64,000 nucleotides of DNA from an uncultured Pelagibacteraceae bacterium (GTDB lineage Bacteria; Pseudomonadota; Alphaproteobacteria; Pelagibacterales; Pelagibacteraceae). The position numbers and the translations under genes are program-made. How positions within the stretch are numbered: position 1 is the first letter of the stretch; every line of letters starts with the position of its first letter. The stretch covers positions 186,001 through 250,000 of the forward strand of contig CACNQD010000001.1 of the NCBI GenBank assembly GCA_902622545.1. The letters are read 5' to 3'. The notes beneath the pieces were generated by a model, which was not told where the DNA came from, searched no databases, and saw only the letters and a program-made list of their open reading frames with translations. Positions 18,452 through 28,780 of the stretch are shown here, one piece after another.

Positions 18452-19783
18452 ATGACGATCTTTGCACTATCCTCAGCACCAGGGCAATCAGGAGTGGCTG
18501 TAATTAGAATATCAGGCCCAGAAACAGGCAATATTATCAAATCAATTACAAATAAAGATTTACCACCCCCAAGAAAAGCAAAGCTCCTAAAAATAAACAA
18601 TATCAACAATTCTAGCTTAATAGATGAGGGTATAATTTTATGGTTCCCTGCCCCAAATAGCTACACCGGTGAGGATATGGCAGAACTTCATGTTCATGGA
18701 AGCAGAGGTGTGATTGCAGAAATACAAAACAATCTTTTGAGTACCAAAAAATGTAGAATGGCCGAAGCAGGAGAATTTACTAAGATAGCTTTCGTTAATG
18801 GTAAAATAAACTTATTAAAAGCAGAAGCAATAGGAGATTTGATAGCTGCAGAAACACAAATTCAGGTTGATCAAGCCCAAAATATTATTAAAGGAAAAAG
18901 TTTCTTAAAATTTGAAAATATTAGAAAAAAAATTATCAAAATATTAGGGACTATGGAAGCTAAAATTGATTTTCCCGAAGAAGATATCCCTGAAAATATT
19001 ACCGAAAATATTAAAAATGAAGTTGAAAATATCGAAACAGAATTAAAAAAAATTCTTGATGACAATAGAGTTGGCGAGAAGATTAGGAGTGGTTTCAAAA
19101 TAGCTATTGTTGGTCCACCAAATTCAGGGAAATCAAGTTTAATGAATTACTTTTCGAAAAGAGATGTTTCAATTGTTTCTGAAGTAGCTGGCACAACTAG
19201 GGATGTTTTAGAAACCCATTTAAACTTTGATGGATACCCAGTTATTATTTCAGATACTGCAGGTATTAGGGCATCGAAAGATATAATAGAGAAAGAAGGT
19301 ATAAAACTAGCGTTTAAAAAAGCAGAGGAGGCAGATTTAAGAATAGTAATAATAGAGCCAAAAAATGTTGAATTCTTTGGCTTTTTGAATGATTTATTCG
19401 ATAAAAGCTCGATCCTATTAGTTAATAAAACAGATTTATATGATTTTAAAGTTCCTGAGCAATTAAAAAAATATAATCCATTTTCTATTTCTGTTCTTAA
19501 AGAAACAAACATTGATAAAGTAGTATCAGAAATTAAATTTATTTTAAAAAAATCATTATATACAAATACAGATGTTTTTATTACTAGAGAACGTCACAGG
19601 ATTGATCTAAATAATTGTATTCTTTCTTTACAGGATTTCAAAAATAAAAATATAAACGAAGATTTCGATAAGGCGACTGAGGACTTAAGAGTTGCTGTAA
19701 GAACTTTGGGTAAAGTTGTTGGAAAAGTTGATGTAGAGGAGATATTATCGAGTATTTTTAATGATTTCTGTATAGGCAAATAA
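18452..19783 (+). CDS. mnmE: tRNA modification GTPase MnmE (TrmE)
   Basis: With MnmG it installs the 5-(carboxymethyl)aminomethyl group on wobble uridine 34 of tRNAs. It has an N-terminal tetrahydrofolate-binding domain (APGQSGVAVIRISGP), a central helical domain, and an embedded G domain with P-loop GPPNSGKS (221-228), switch II SDTAGIR, and NKTD. The C-terminal catalytic tail CIGK (440-443) matches the CxGK motif. The partner mnmG follows after 95 bases. A short imperfect hairpin (19773-19798) spans its stop codon and may be a weak terminator. Confidence 0.97.
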   Translation: MTIFALSSAPGQSGVAVIRISGPETGNIIKSITNKDLPPPRKAKLLKINNINNSSLIDEGIILWFPAPNSYTGEDMAELHVHGSRGVIAEIQNNLLSTKKCRMAEAGEFTKIAFVNGKINLLKAEAIGDLIAAETQIQVDQAQNIIKGKSFLKFENIRKKIIKILGTMEAKIDFPEEDIPENITENIKNEVENIETELKKILDDNRVGEKIRSGFKIAIVGPPNSGKSSLMNYFSKRDVSIVSEVAGTTRDVLETHLNFDGYPVIISDTAGIRASKDIIEKEGIKLAFKKAEEADLRIVIIEPKNVEFFGFLNDLFDKSSILLVNKTDLYDFKVPEQLKKYNPFSISVLKETNIDKVVSEIKFILKKSLYTNTDVFITRERHRIDLNNCILSLQDFKNKNINEDFDKATEDLRVAVRTLGKVVGKVDVEEILSSIFNDFCIGK

Positions 19784-19878
19784 ACCGCTATTTACCTATC
19801 TTATTAACATTTTTTACAATTAATTAATAAAATTTAAGATAGTCTTGTAAAAAAAGATTTCAAATATAAATTCAAGTA

Positions 19879-21750
19879 ATGGAAAAGAATAAACAGTACG
19901 ACGTTATAGTAATTGGTGGCGGTCATGCAGGCTGTGAGGCTGCAGCAGCTTCAGCAAGATTGGGGGTAAATACCGCTCTGTTTACGAATGATAAATCTTC
20001 TATTGGAGAGATGTCATGTAACCCAGCAATAGGAGGTTTAGGTAAAGGCCATTTAGTTAGGGAAATAGATGCCTTAGATGGTGTTATGGGAGATGTGGCT
20101 GATAAATCTGGTATTCAATTTAAGCTATTAAATAGGAGTAGAGGTCCAGCTGTAAGAGGACCCCGTACTCAAAGCGATAGATCATTATATAAAAAATATA
20201 TGCAGAAAAAACTCTTAAACTACTGTAATTTAAGCATTTTTTCTGACTCCGTAAAAGGGTTTATATTTAAGAAAAATAGTATAAACGGGATTTTAACTTC
20301 ATCTGGAAAAGAAATTCACTCTAACAAGGTAATACTCACAACAGGAACATTTTTGAATGGAATGATACATATAGGTGACAAAAGAACACCCGCAGGCAGA
20401 TATAATGAAAAGCCCACTATTGGTTTAAGTGAACAGTTACAAAAATATAATTTTAAAATTGGAAGATTGAAAACAGGGACCCCGCCAAGGTTGGATGGTA
20501 AGACGATTAACTATGCATATTTAGAAGAACAACATCCAGATGATGAAATATCTTTTTTCTCTTTCCTAACCAAAAAAAATATTAACAAACAAATCAGTTG
20601 TGGAATTACTTACACCAATGAAAAGGTTCATAAATTGATTTCTAAAAATATTAAACAAAGCGCAATGTATTCGGGAAGTATTAAGGGATTAGGGCCAAGG
20701 TACTGTCCTTCTATTGAGGATAAAATCTATAAATTTAAGGATAAGACTAGGCATCAAATTTTTTTGGAACCTGAAGGGCTTGCAGATAACACAGTGTACC
20801 CTAACGGAATTTCAACATCACTTCCAGCCGATCTACAACAAGAAATATTTAATAATATCAATGGTTTAGAAAATGTAAAAATATTAAGGCCAGGATATGC
20901 AATAGAATATGATTATGTTGATCCAAGAGAACTTTTTTTAACATTAGAGACTAAGAAGATAAAAAATTTTTACTTAGCTGGTCAAATTAATGGCACAACA
21001 GGTTATGAGGAAGCTGCAGCTCAAGGACTAATAGCCGGAGCTAATGCCGCTTTATCAATCAAGAATAAAGAACCACTAATTCTAGATAGGTCCCAGGCAT
21101 ATATTGGCGTGATGATAGATGATTTAGTTACGAAGGGGGTTGCCGAACCTTACAGGATGTTTACCTCAAGAGCTGAATACAGATTATCCTTGAGATGTGA
21201 TAATGCTGACCTAAGGCTCACACCTGTTGGAATTAAGTTCGGTTTAGTTAAATCAGAGAGGAAAAAATTATTTGAGGACAAATCAATAAAATTGAAGAAA
21301 TTGAATAAAAAAATGGATGAATTGAAGATATCCCCTTCAGAGGCAGAAAAATATGGTGTTAAAATCGCAAAAGATGGAGTTTATAGGTCAGCTAAATCTG
21401 TTTTAGCCCAAAAAGGTGTAAAATTTAATAAAATTAAGGATATTTGGCCCGAAATAGGTAATTACAGTAGTGAAATTGAGGAGCAGGTTGAAATTAATGC
21501 TCACTATAAGGGTTATATGAAGAAACAAAAAGCGGATATTTTAGCTTTTAAAAGAGACGAGAGCCTTGAGATACCATCTGATATTAATTATGACAGTTTT
21601 TCAGGGCTTTCTAATGAAGTTAAGTCTAAATTCAAGCAAATTAGGCCAAAAACAATGGGTCAGGCTTTAAGAATAGATGGAATTACTCCTGCAGCTGTAT
21701 TTATTCTATTGTCACATCTGAAAAGAAAGTCTATTAAGCATATAGCTTGA
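19879..21750 (+). CDS. mnmG: tRNA uridine 5-carboxymethylaminomethyl modification enzyme MnmG (GidA)
   Basis: FAD/NADH-dependent partner of MnmE. The FAD-binding [10 protein letters not shown] motif is at 13-22. Other signatures include [33 protein letters not shown], KTGTPPR, and [11 protein letters not shown], plus the C-terminal helical MnmE-binding domain. The 623-residue length is normal. The stop TGA overlaps the TTG start of rsmG, the classical gid-operon order. Confidence 0.97.
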   Translation: MEKNKQYDVIVIGGGHAGCEAAAASARLGVNTALFTNDKSSIGEMSCNPAIGGLGKGHLVREIDALDGVMGDVADKSGIQFKLLNRSRGPAVRGPRTQSDRSLYKKYMQKKLLNYCNLSIFSDSVKGFIFKKNSINGILTSSGKEIHSNKVILTTGTFLNGMIHIGDKRTPAGRYNEKPTIGLSEQLQKYNFKIGRLKTGTPPRLDGKTINYAYLEEQHPDDEISFFSFLTKKNINKQISCGITYTNEKVHKLISKNIKQSAMYSGSIKGLGPRYCPSIEDKIYKFKDKTRHQIFLEPEGLADNTVYPNGISTSLPADLQQEIFNNINGLENVKILRPGYAIEYDYVDPRELFLTLETKKIKNFYLAGQINGTTGYEEAAAQGLIAGANAALSIKNKEPLILDRSQAYIGVMIDDLVTKGVAEPYRMFTSRAEYRLSLRCDNADLRLTPVGIKFGLVKSERKKLFEDKSIKLKKLNKKMDELKISPSEAEKYGVKIAKDGVYRSAKSVLAQKGVKFNKIKDIWPEIGNYSSEIEEQVEINAHYKGYMKKQKADILAFKRDESLEIPSDINYDSFSGLSNEVKSKFKQIRPKTMGQALRIDGITPAAVFILLSHLKRKSIKHIA

Positions 21751-22382
21751 TCGAATCAAATCTTAAAAAATATTCTCAATTAGAAACATTAAACGTTTCA
21801 CGTGAAACATTTCCTGCCTTAGAGGAGTTCAGATCATTATTATTAAGTGAAAACAAAAAAATAAACTTAATCAGCAAATCAACTGAGAAAGATTCAATAA
21901 AAAGACATATAATAGATTCAGCGCAAATTATTGATATTATTGATAAAAATACTAAAACTTGCTTAGATATAGGTTCAGGCTCTGGCCTTCCAGGCGTAGT
22001 TCTTGCAATTATTTTAAAAAAAAAAGGATCAAAAATAAAATTCAAACTTTATGAGAAAAGTATGAAGAAAAGCAATTTTTTAAAAAAGATGATCAAGCAC
22101 TTCGAATTAAATGCTGAAGTAAAGCAGAAGAATATTTTTGAAGAGAGAGAATTAGAAGCAGACATAATAGTAGCTCGAGCTTTTAAATCACTGCAAACAA
22201 TATTAGAATTAATAAACAAAAATTTTTCTCATTATAACAATCTAATACTTTTCTTAGGAAAGAGCGGAAGAGATAACATTAATGAATGTTTAAAATCATG
22301 GAAGTTCAATTATGAAATTTTAAAAAGTTTAACAGACGTAAATTCAGTCATTGTAAAAATAAATAATTTAAGAAAAGTATGA
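21747..22382 (+). CDS. rsmG: 16S rRNA (guanine-527-N7)-methyltransferase RsmG (GidB)
   Basis: Methylates G527 of 16S rRNA using SAM. The SAM-binding motif [17 protein letters not shown] starts near residue 71, and the substrate motif region [15 protein letters not shown] is present. The only upstream start in frame is a TTG that overlaps the mnmG stop (TTGA). No ATG occurs until well inside the conserved region, so TTG is likely real. The N-terminal [14 protein letters not shown] is unusual because it is encoded by a parS site. The stop overlaps parA. Confidence 0.93.
   Translation: MIESNLKKYSQLETLNVSRETFPALEEFRSLLLSENKKINLISKSTEKDSIKRHIIDSAQIIDIIDKNTKTCLDIGSGSGLPGVVLAIILKKKGSKIKFKLYEKSMKKSNFLKKMIKHFELNAEVKQKNIFEERELEADIIVARAFKSLQTILELINKNFSHYNNLILFLGKSGRDNINECLKSWKFNYEILKSLTDVNSVIVKINNLRKV
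21794..21809. promoter_or_regulatory. parS centromere site inside rsmG
   Basis: CGTTTCACGTGAAACA matches the widespread chromosomal parS consensus TGTTTCACGTGAAACA at 15 of 16 bases. The inner 14 bases (21795-21808) are a perfect palindrome. It is read in frame as NVSRET of RsmG. parA and parB start about 0.6 and 1.4 kb downstream, and the putative origin is about 7.2 kb away. ParB would load here and spread. Confidence 0.92.
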
Positions 22383-23179
22383 AAGAAAAAATTATATCAA
22401 TAATAAATCAAAAGGGAGGGGTAGGCAAAACTACAACTGTAATAAATTTAGCGGCAGGACTTTCTTTGAATAACAAAAAAGTTTTGGTAATTGATTTGGA
22501 TCCCCAAGGAAATGCTACGACAGGCTTAGGATTATCTAATATAGATCAAACATCTAATTCAATTTATCAAGTTTTGATTGGAACAAAAAAAATTGATGAG
22601 GCAATTTCTAAAACTAATTTTTCTAATCTGGATATAATCACTTCAAATGTGGATTTATCTGGATTAGAAGTGGAAACAGCAGATGATGGTCGTAGAGCTT
22701 ATATTCTACAGGAGAAATTAACTGCTTATTTAAACAATTCTAGAGCTTCATATGATTATGTGCTCATAGACTGTCCACCATCCTTAAGTTTGTTAACCGT
22801 AATGGCATTAGTAGCTTCTCATTCACTTTTAGTACCTCTTCAGACAGAATTTTTTGCTTTAGAGGGAATAACTCAACTGATCAAAACTATCGATAGGATT
22901 AAAGTTGGATTAAACCCAGAACTAACGATTAGAGGAATACTTTTAACCATGTATGATAAAAGAAATAAACTTTCTAGTGAAGTTGAAACTGAAGCAAGAA
23001 ATTATTTCAAAGAGAAAGTTTACAAAAATGTTGTTCCAAGAAATGTAAGATTGTCTGAAGCACCTTCGCACGGTATGCCAGTTATATTTTATGACAAGAA
23101 TTGTCCTGGAAGCAAGTCATATATCAATTTCACAGATGAATTTTTAGCTCAAGAAGAAAGTTTTGAGACAGCAGCATGA
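22379..23179 (+). CDS. parA: Chromosome-partitioning ATPase ParA
   Basis: Walker-type ATPase that moves ParB-parS complexes and newly replicated origins. The deviant Walker A KGGVGKTTT (12-20) carries the signature Lys12. DLDPQGNATTGLG and DYVLIDCPPSLSLLT follow. It is 266 residues with no N-terminal helix-turn-helix, so it is the chromosomal (Soj-like) type. The start overlaps rsmG and the stop overlaps parB (ATGA). Confidence 0.97.
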   Translation: MKEKIISIINQKGGVGKTTTVINLAAGLSLNNKKVLVIDLDPQGNATTGLGLSNIDQTSNSIYQVLIGTKKIDEAISKTNFSNLDIITSNVDLSGLEVETADDGRRAYILQEKLTAYLNNSRASYDYVLIDCPPSLSLLTVMALVASHSLLVPLQTEFFALEGITQLIKTIDRIKVGLNPELTIRGILLTMYDKRNKLSSEVETEARNYFKEKVYKNVVPRNVRLSEAPSHGMPVIFYDKNCPGSKSYINFTDEFLAQEESFETAA

Positions 23180-24018
23180 TAAGTTTTAAAAATAAAAAAG
23201 GACTTGGTAGAGGATTGTCATCCTTAATTGGTGAGGGCAAAGTGTCAGCTAGCACTAAAGCTAATATTAGTGATTTGAAGAGAAACAAGTATCAACCAAG
23301 AAAAAAGTTTGATGAAACAAGTTTAAATGAATTAACAGAATCTATAAAATCCAGAGGAATTATTCAGCCGATAATTGTTAGAGACTCAGACGATGATATT
23401 AAATACGAAATTATTGCTGGAGAAAGAAGATGGCTTGCTGCTCAAAAAGCAGGGTTACATGAAGTTCCAATCGTAGTAATAGAAGCAGATAATAAAAAAG
23501 CATTAGAATTTGGTATAGTAGAAAACGTACAAAGACATGATTTAAATGCGATAGAAGAAGCCGAAGGTTACAAAAGATTAATAGACGAGTTCTCTTATGA
23601 TCAAGAACAAGTGGCAAGATTTATAGGCAAAAGTAGAAGTCATATTACAAATTCTCTCAGGCTGCTTAGCCTACCTCCTGAGGTGGTGGAGCTTGTCAAA
23701 GAAAACAAAATATCACCTGGTCATGCGAAGATTTTAGTGGGATTAGAAAATTGTTTGTTAATATCAAAAAAAATAATATCAAAAAAATTATCAGTAAGAC
23801 AAACTGAAAATCTTGTTAGGGCATATAAAACACCTAATAAAAAACTTTTAATCAATAAAGATCCAAATATAAAAATATTGGAACAGAGCCTTATGGAAAA
23901 AACTGGCATAAATGTTCATATAAAAAATAGAAAAAACAATAAAGGATCAATAACTTTTAATTACAAAGAGTTAGATCAATTAAATAGAATTATTGAGTCG
24001 ATAAAAAGGAATTATTAG
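23176..24018 (+). CDS. parB: Chromosome-partitioning protein ParB (Spo0J)
   Basis: parS-binding CTPase clamp. The N-terminus GLGRGLSSLIGEG holds the ParA-stimulating segment. The CTP-binding region has IIAGERRWLAAQKAG and NVQRHDLNAIEEAEGY. The helix-turn-helix is YDQEQVARFIGKSRSHITNS, and a C-terminal dimerisation domain follows. Length is 280 residues. Its binding site lies in rsmG two genes upstream. The last 29 bases overlap the convergent holA gene. Confidence 0.97.
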   Translation: MISFKNKKGLGRGLSSLIGEGKVSASTKANISDLKRNKYQPRKKFDETSLNELTESIKSRGIIQPIIVRDSDDDIKYEIIAGERRWLAAQKAGLHEVPIVVIEADNKKALEFGIVENVQRHDLNAIEEAEGYKRLIDEFSYDQEQVARFIGKSRSHITNSLRLLSLPPEVVELVKENKISPGHAKILVGLENCLLISKKIISKKLSVRQTENLVRAYKTPNKKLLINKDPNIKILEQSLMEKTGINVHIKNRKNNKGSITFNYKELDQLNRIIESIKRNY

Positions 24019-25000
24019 TATTTTTATCAATCATTTCATAAATAAAATTTTTCGTTAAAATTAAGCCAAGTGAATTGTTTTTTTTTATCTTTATCTCTAT
24101 ATCATTCAACTCATAAATTAAATTTTTGATTTCTTTAAAAGTCCATATTTGTAGTTGTCTTTTAACCGTTGGTTTGTCCTTCCAAAATATGGTGGGTTTA
24201 AATTCAGCAATTGCTTTATCTATATCTTTTGTGTCATCAATATTATCCATTATAGCCATTATTCTTTTAGCTTTCTGCAAAAATATTCTTAAAATCATAA
24301 ATATATCTTCTTGAAAATAATTACTTTCATCTAATATTTCACAAGCTCTTTTTATATTTCTGTTTAATGATGCGTCAACTAATTCAGCAGCACTATAATT
24401 TTCTGATAGATTTGTAAGTACCGATATTTCTTTTAGTGATATAATTTTTTTATCTGACAAGTAATTTGAAATTTTTTCCAATTCTTGCGTAAGAAATCCT
24501 CTATCACCGTTACATCTGTTTACTAACAAGTTTAATGTTTCATACGAAATACTGATTTTTCTCTCACTAAAGAAAGTTTTAGCAATATTTATTAAAGATT
24601 GGGAGTTATCTTTATAGGTGGGTACAATTATTCCATATTTTGATTTCTCCATGTAATTTCTCAATTTTGATTTTTTTTCAAGAACACCACAGTTTAAAAT
24701 TATCAAATCCTCATGTTTATTATCACATATGTCTGTCACTATTTCTGATATTTTGTCTGTACATCTTTCAATTAAATAAATTCTGTTGTCGTCAAACAGC
24801 GATTTATTTTTTATTTCATTGTAAAGTTCTGTTTTGTCTTTTAAAATTTGAGCTTCCTCAAACTTAATTTCTTTTCCATTATTACCGGTTTTGATTTTTT
24901 TAATTATTTCTTTTTTTAATCCCTCATTTTCACCATAGATAAGAAAAAATTTAAATTTAGAAATATTTTTCTTTTCAATTTCAAAGGACTTTAAAATCAT
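23990..25000 (-). CDS. holA: DNA polymerase III delta subunit HolA
   Basis: Clamp-loader subunit that opens the beta sliding clamp. The 336-residue protein has the three-domain AAA+-like delta fold without a functional Walker motif. It starts FKFFLIYGENEGLKKEIIKK, contains the SLFDDNRIYLIERC-type strand, and has LNCGVLEKKSKLRNYMEK in the centre. The downstream partner lptE overlaps by 4 bases; lptE-holA next to leuS is a conserved proteobacterial order, which strongly supports the call for this divergent family. Confidence 0.9.
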   Translation of the reverse strand: MILKSFEIEKKNISKFKFFLIYGENEGLKKEIIKKIKTGNNGKEIKFEEAQILKDKTELYNEIKNKSLFDDNRIYLIERCTDKISEIVTDICDNKHEDLIILNCGVLEKKSKLRNYMEKSKYGIIVPTYKDNSQSLINIAKTFFSERKISISYETLNLLVNRCNGDRGFLTQELEKISNYLSDKKIISLKEISVLTNLSENYSAAELVDASLNRNIKRACEILDESNYFQEDIFMILRIFLQKAKRIMAIMDNIDDTKDIDKAIAEFKPTIFWKDKPTVKRQLQIWTFKEIKNLIYELNDIEIKIKKNNSLGLILTKNFIYEMIDKNTNNSFLSTQ

Positions 25001-25452
25001 TTAACATTAGCCAAAAATGCAAGTATTTGCTCTGTAATTTGCTCAACGAGGTTTAATTTAATATTTTTTTCATATTGTCTTAAATTTAATTTATTATCAT
25101 CAATATTATATTCAAAATTTTCAGAAAATATTTTTGAGGTAATTAAATTTTGGTTTTCATCTAATAGAGATAAATCGACTTTTATGGTAAGTCTGTTTCG
25201 TGAAGGGTTCCCCTTTGAGTCCTTAAGTATAACTGTAATATCTTCCTTAAAACTAAAACTTATATTTAAATTTTTATCTGAGTCTTCATTAGAAAATACT
25301 CTTATACTATTTTGTATATAGTTTGTTGAACTGTTATTAATATTTTTCTTTAAACTAATTACTTTAAAATTGCTGTCTTTAGAAGAATATATGGGCGTAT
25401 ATCCACAACTGTTTAATAACACTATGATCCCAATAAAAAGTAATATTCTCAT
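24997..25452 (-). CDS. lptE: LPS-assembly lipoprotein LptE
   Basis: Outer-membrane lipoprotein that plugs the LptD barrel during LPS export. The lipobox LLNSC places the lipidated Cys at residue 16, followed by GYTPIYSS, the family's usual start of the mature protein. The rest is a small alpha/beta domain of 151 residues in total. The family diverges quickly; the leuS-lptE-holA order is the main support. It overlaps both neighbours by 4 bases. Confidence 0.85.
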   Translation of the reverse strand: MRILLFIGIIVLLNSCGYTPIYSSKDSNFKVISLKKNINNSSTNYIQNSIRVFSNEDSDKNLNISFSFKEDITVILKDSKGNPSRNRLTIKVDLSLLDENQNLITSKIFSENFEYNIDDNKLNLRQYEKNIKLNLVEQITEQILAFLANVK

Positions 25453-27992
25453 TTTACAATAAAGTTAACTAATCTATTTTTTACTATAATATGTTTTAAT
25501 AGATTTTTATCACTCAAAATATTTGATATTTTTTCGTCTTTTTTAATCCTTTTAATAACCTCTAGATCTTTTAAATCTTTCTCAACCTTGATTAATGATC
25601 TTTTCTTGCCATTTATTTGTATAACAATATTTACAAATTTTTCTTCTAGATATTTTGTTTCTGCCTCAGGCCAAACAAGTTTTTTTTCATGTTTTAAATC
25701 CTGAACTGCTTCAGATATTACATGCGGTATTACTGGCATCATTAAAGTTAGGATTTTTAAATAATTCTCTCTAAGCACCTCAGCCTGGTAGTTTTTATCA
25801 ATTTCTTTTATTAAAAAATTGTATGTTTCATAAATATTTGCCACAATTACATTGTAGTTAAATTTTTCAAGATTAATTGAAATTTTATTAATCAATTTAT
25901 TTGTAAAAATATTAAGATTATCATCACTTGAGCCCTTATTATTTAAATTTATCTTTTCTAGTATTTTGTTGTGAAGCAACCAAAACTTATTAATAAATTT
26001 ATAAGAGGCCATCATCCCTTGTTCTGACCATTGTATATCCTTTTCTGGAGGGCTATCTGAAAGTATAAAAAGTCTTACTGCATCAGCCCCATACGTTTGT
26101 ATAATTTTTTCTGGATCTATTACATTCTTTTTTGATTTAGACATAGATTCTGTTGGGCCGACATTAATTTTATGTTTTTTATCATTAATTTTGTAAAAGT
26201 TTTTACCATCTTCAGTAAATACCTCATCAGGACTTAACCAATTGTTATTCTTATCCTTATATGTTTCGTGACAAACCATACCTTGAGTAAATAAGCCTTC
26301 AAATGGCTCTTTTGAAATAAATTCTTTATTCTTATGGCCAAGGGCTAACATAAAAAATCTCGAATAAAGTAAATGTAATATTGCATGTTCTACACCTCCA
26401 ATATATTGATCAACCGGCATCCAATGTTTAATTTCATCAATATCATAACCATAGTTTGAATTTTTAGGAGAACAAAAGCGGAGATAATACCATGATGAGT
26501 CAACAAAAGTATCAAGAGTGTCCGTTTCTAATCTATAATCTTTTCCTTCAATTTTTACTTTACCCCATTCAATTTGGTGATCTAATGGGTTTCCATTAGT
26601 TTTGAGATTTATATTTTCTGGTAATTTAATTGGCAACCGATCTTTAGGGACTGCTCTATAATTTCCGTTTTCATCATAAGCAATTGGAATTGGGCAGCCC
26701 CAGTATCTTTGTCTTGAAATTCCCCAATCTTTTAGTCTAAAGTTGATTTTTTTCTTACCGGACTTTTTTTTTTCCACTTCTTCAATAGCTTTTGTAATTG
26801 CATCACCTGGGGTATTTAACCCATCTAGAAAAGATGAATTAATCATAATGCCATCTCCTATGTAAGCCTCATTTTCCACTTTAAATTTGTCTTTTACATC
26901 TTTAGGTTTCACTACAGTCTTAATTGGTAAATTATATTTTTTTGCAAATTCAAAATCCCTTTGGTCGTGTGCTGGGCATCCAAAAACTGCTCCGAACCCA
27001 TAATCCATCAATACAAAGTTTGCAAAATAAACAGGAACTCTCATATTTTCGTCAAAAGGATTAATTGCTAACAAATCTGTCTTAAAACCTACCTTTTCTG
27101 CATGGGCAATAGACTCTTCAGTTGTTCCAGTTTTTGAACATTCTAGTTTAAATTTTTGAAACTCTGGATTTTTATCATAGAATTTTGAAATTGGGTGATC
27201 AGCTGAAACTGCTAAAAATGAAAAGCCAAATAATGTATCTGGCCTTGTTGTAAAACATTTAATTTTGTTGATAGATGCGTTTCCTTCAATCTTGAAATCA
27301 ATTTCACATCCAAAAGATTTACCAATCCAATTTTTTTGCATGACTTTAACTTTTTTTGGCCATTTATCTAGCTTATCTAGTCCTTTTAAAAGTTCATCTG
27401 AAAATTCTGAAATTTTAAAAAACCATTGACTTAGTTTTTTTCTTTCAACTGTAGCTCCAGACCTCCAACCTTTTCCATCAATTACTTGCTCATTTGCTAA
27501 AACAGTTTGATCTACAGGATCCCAGTTTACGTAATTCTCTTTTTTATAAATTAATCCCTTATTATAAAGCTCTAAAAAAAATAATTGTTGATGCTTATAA
27601 TATTCAGGAGAACAAGTAGATATTTCTCTATCCCAATCTATTGATAGACCTAGTTTTTTAAGTTGTGATTTCATTATACTTATATTTTTTTCCGTCCAAT
27701 CTTTAGGATCTAAATTATTTTCTCTAGCTGCATTTTCTGCAGGCATACCAAAAGAATCCCACCCCATAGGATGAAGAACATTATAATTTTGTAATGTTTT
27801 ATATCTAGCAAGAACGTCACCAATAGTATAATTTCTTACATGACCCATGTGTATTTTACCGGATGGATAAGGAAACATTTCAAGACAATAAAACTTCTTT
27901 TTTTTTTTATTTAGTTCTGTTTTAAAAGTTTTATTTTTCTGCCAAAAATTTTGCCACTTTTCCTCAACTTTTTTAAAATTATATCTTTCCAC
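25449..27992 (-). CDS. leuS: Leucyl-tRNA synthetase
   Basis: Class I synthetase charging tRNA-Leu. The HIGH-type motif [11 protein letters not shown] is at 41-51, with [10 protein letters not shown] after it. The CP1 editing domain contains [20 protein letters not shown]. The KMSKS-type loop is SMSKS at 616-620. The length of 847 residues is normal. The lptE gene follows with a 4-base overlap, and the DUF3576 lipoprotein gene lies just upstream. Confidence 0.98.
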   Translation of the reverse strand: MERYNFKKVEEKWQNFWQKNKTFKTELNKKKKKFYCLEMFPYPSGKIHMGHVRNYTIGDVLARYKTLQNYNVLHPMGWDSFGMPAENAARENNLDPKDWTEKNISIMKSQLKKLGLSIDWDREISTCSPEYYKHQQLFFLELYNKGLIYKKENYVNWDPVDQTVLANEQVIDGKGWRSGATVERKKLSQWFFKISEFSDELLKGLDKLDKWPKKVKVMQKNWIGKSFGCEIDFKIEGNASINKIKCFTTRPDTLFGFSFLAVSADHPISKFYDKNPEFQKFKLECSKTGTTEESIAHAEKVGFKTDLLAINPFDENMRVPVYFANFVLMDYGFGAVFGCPAHDQRDFEFAKKYNLPIKTVVKPKDVKDKFKVENEAYIGDGIMINSSFLDGLNTPGDAITKAIEEVEKKKSGKKKINFRLKDWGISRQRYWGCPIPIAYDENGNYRAVPKDRLPIKLPENINLKTNGNPLDHQIEWGKVKIEGKDYRLETDTLDTFVDSSWYYLRFCSPKNSNYGYDIDEIKHWMPVDQYIGGVEHAILHLLYSRFFMLALGHKNKEFISKEPFEGLFTQGMVCHETYKDKNNNWLSPDEVFTEDGKNFYKINDKKHKINVGPTESMSKSKKNVIDPEKIIQTYGADAVRLFILSDSPPEKDIQWSEQGMMASYKFINKFWLLHNKILEKINLNNKGSSDDNLNIFTNKLINKISINLEKFNYNVIVANIYETYNFLIKEIDKNYQAEVLRENYLKILTLMMPVIPHVISEAVQDLKHEKKLVWPEAETKYLEEKFVNIVIQINGKKRSLIKVEKDLKDLEVIKRIKKDEKISNILSDKNLLKHIIVKNRLVNFIVK

Positions 27993-28018
27993 AAAAATTA
28001 TTTAAAAATAAAAAATAA

Positions 28019-28591
28019 TTACTCTTTTTTTTCAAGTATCTTAGCTCTATTTTTTCCAGTTTTTTCGTAATATCTTTCAAATCCCTCTTTTTCCATTAAT
28101 GTAGCTTTTTTTAAAATAGCAAGTTTAATTTCTTTTTCTAATTTTGATGATATTTTTTTAGTGTTACAATTATCACTCTTACAAATTTTTTCAAATATCG
28201 TTACATCAATAGCATCTGCCCTAATTTCATTTGTCAAAAATTTAACAGTTATTTTTAGGTCTCTTGTACTATCTAAACTTTGTTTCTCAGACGAAAACCA
28301 ATCTGTTATAATTATTCCACCTGAATAACTTGCATTTGTTAGTGGTACAAAATCAAATATTTCTATTGATGCTCTCCATAAAGGATTAGATGAAGCAAAG
28401 TCAAAATCACCACCTCTTGTAGCGCCTTTCCCAAACCTAATGCCTCTTCCTTCTTGAATATTTTTTTTTACTCTTTCGTTGACGTTGATGGGGTTATCTT
28501 TGACATCCGCTCTTTTATAGATACCGCATGAATTTAAGCTAATTAAAACTGTTAAACCTAGAATTGTGTAAAAAGTAGTAAATCTAATCAT
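28019..28591 (-). CDS. DUF3576-family lipoprotein
   Basis: Putative envelope lipoprotein of unknown function, conserved in alphaproteobacteria upstream of leuS. I start at the ATG at 28589-28591, giving MIRFTTFYTILGLTVLISLNSCG with a lipobox Cys at residue 22. An earlier in-frame ATG at 28621 adds ten polar residues before the signal and is less likely. The conserved body includes NPLWRASIEIFDFVPL and GGIIITDWFSSE. The C-terminus is a Lys/Glu-rich helix. It is divergent from the porin gene. Confidence 0.85.
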   Translation of the reverse strand: MIRFTTFYTILGLTVLISLNSCGIYKRADVKDNPINVNERVKKNIQEGRGIRFGKGATRGGDFDFASSNPLWRASIEIFDFVPLTNASYSGGIIITDWFSSEKQSLDSTRDLKITVKFLTNEIRADAIDVTIFEKICKSDNCNTKKISSKLEKEIKLAILKKATLMEKEGFERYYEKTGKNRAKILEKKE

Positions 28592-28659
28592 ATAAAAATG
28601 GTTAAATGATATAAAGTTCATGAAATATAGTAAAAATTGTTAAATTCCAATACTTTTAT

Positions 28660-28677
28660 TGTGACATAAATATCACA
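28660..28677. promoter_or_regulatory. Palindromic operator candidate upstream of the porin
   Basis: TGTGACATAAATATCACA is an interrupted palindrome (TGTGA - 8 bases - TCACA, with 14 of 18 positions symmetric) in the divergent region between the DUF3576 gene and the porin. It resembles a CRP/FNR-type half-site pair but with two extra spacer bases. The binding factor is unknown. Confidence 0.3.
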
Positions 28678-28780
28678 TATTAATAAAAAATGTGTAAATA
28701 TTAGTGAATCCAGAAGTTTTGTATAAATTTTTTGATAAAAACGTCTGGTTCATATGAATACAAACAAAAAGGAGTACTTT

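Noticed and set aside
28660..28677. Canonical CRP site upstream of the porin
   Set aside because: The half-sites TGTGA and TCACA fit, but the spacer is 8 bases instead of 6, so it is listed only as a generic palindrome.
28754..28780. Upstream ATG for the porin
   Set aside because: A proper Shine-Dalgarno precedes the ATG at 28781, and the extension would add a polar segment before the signal peptide.
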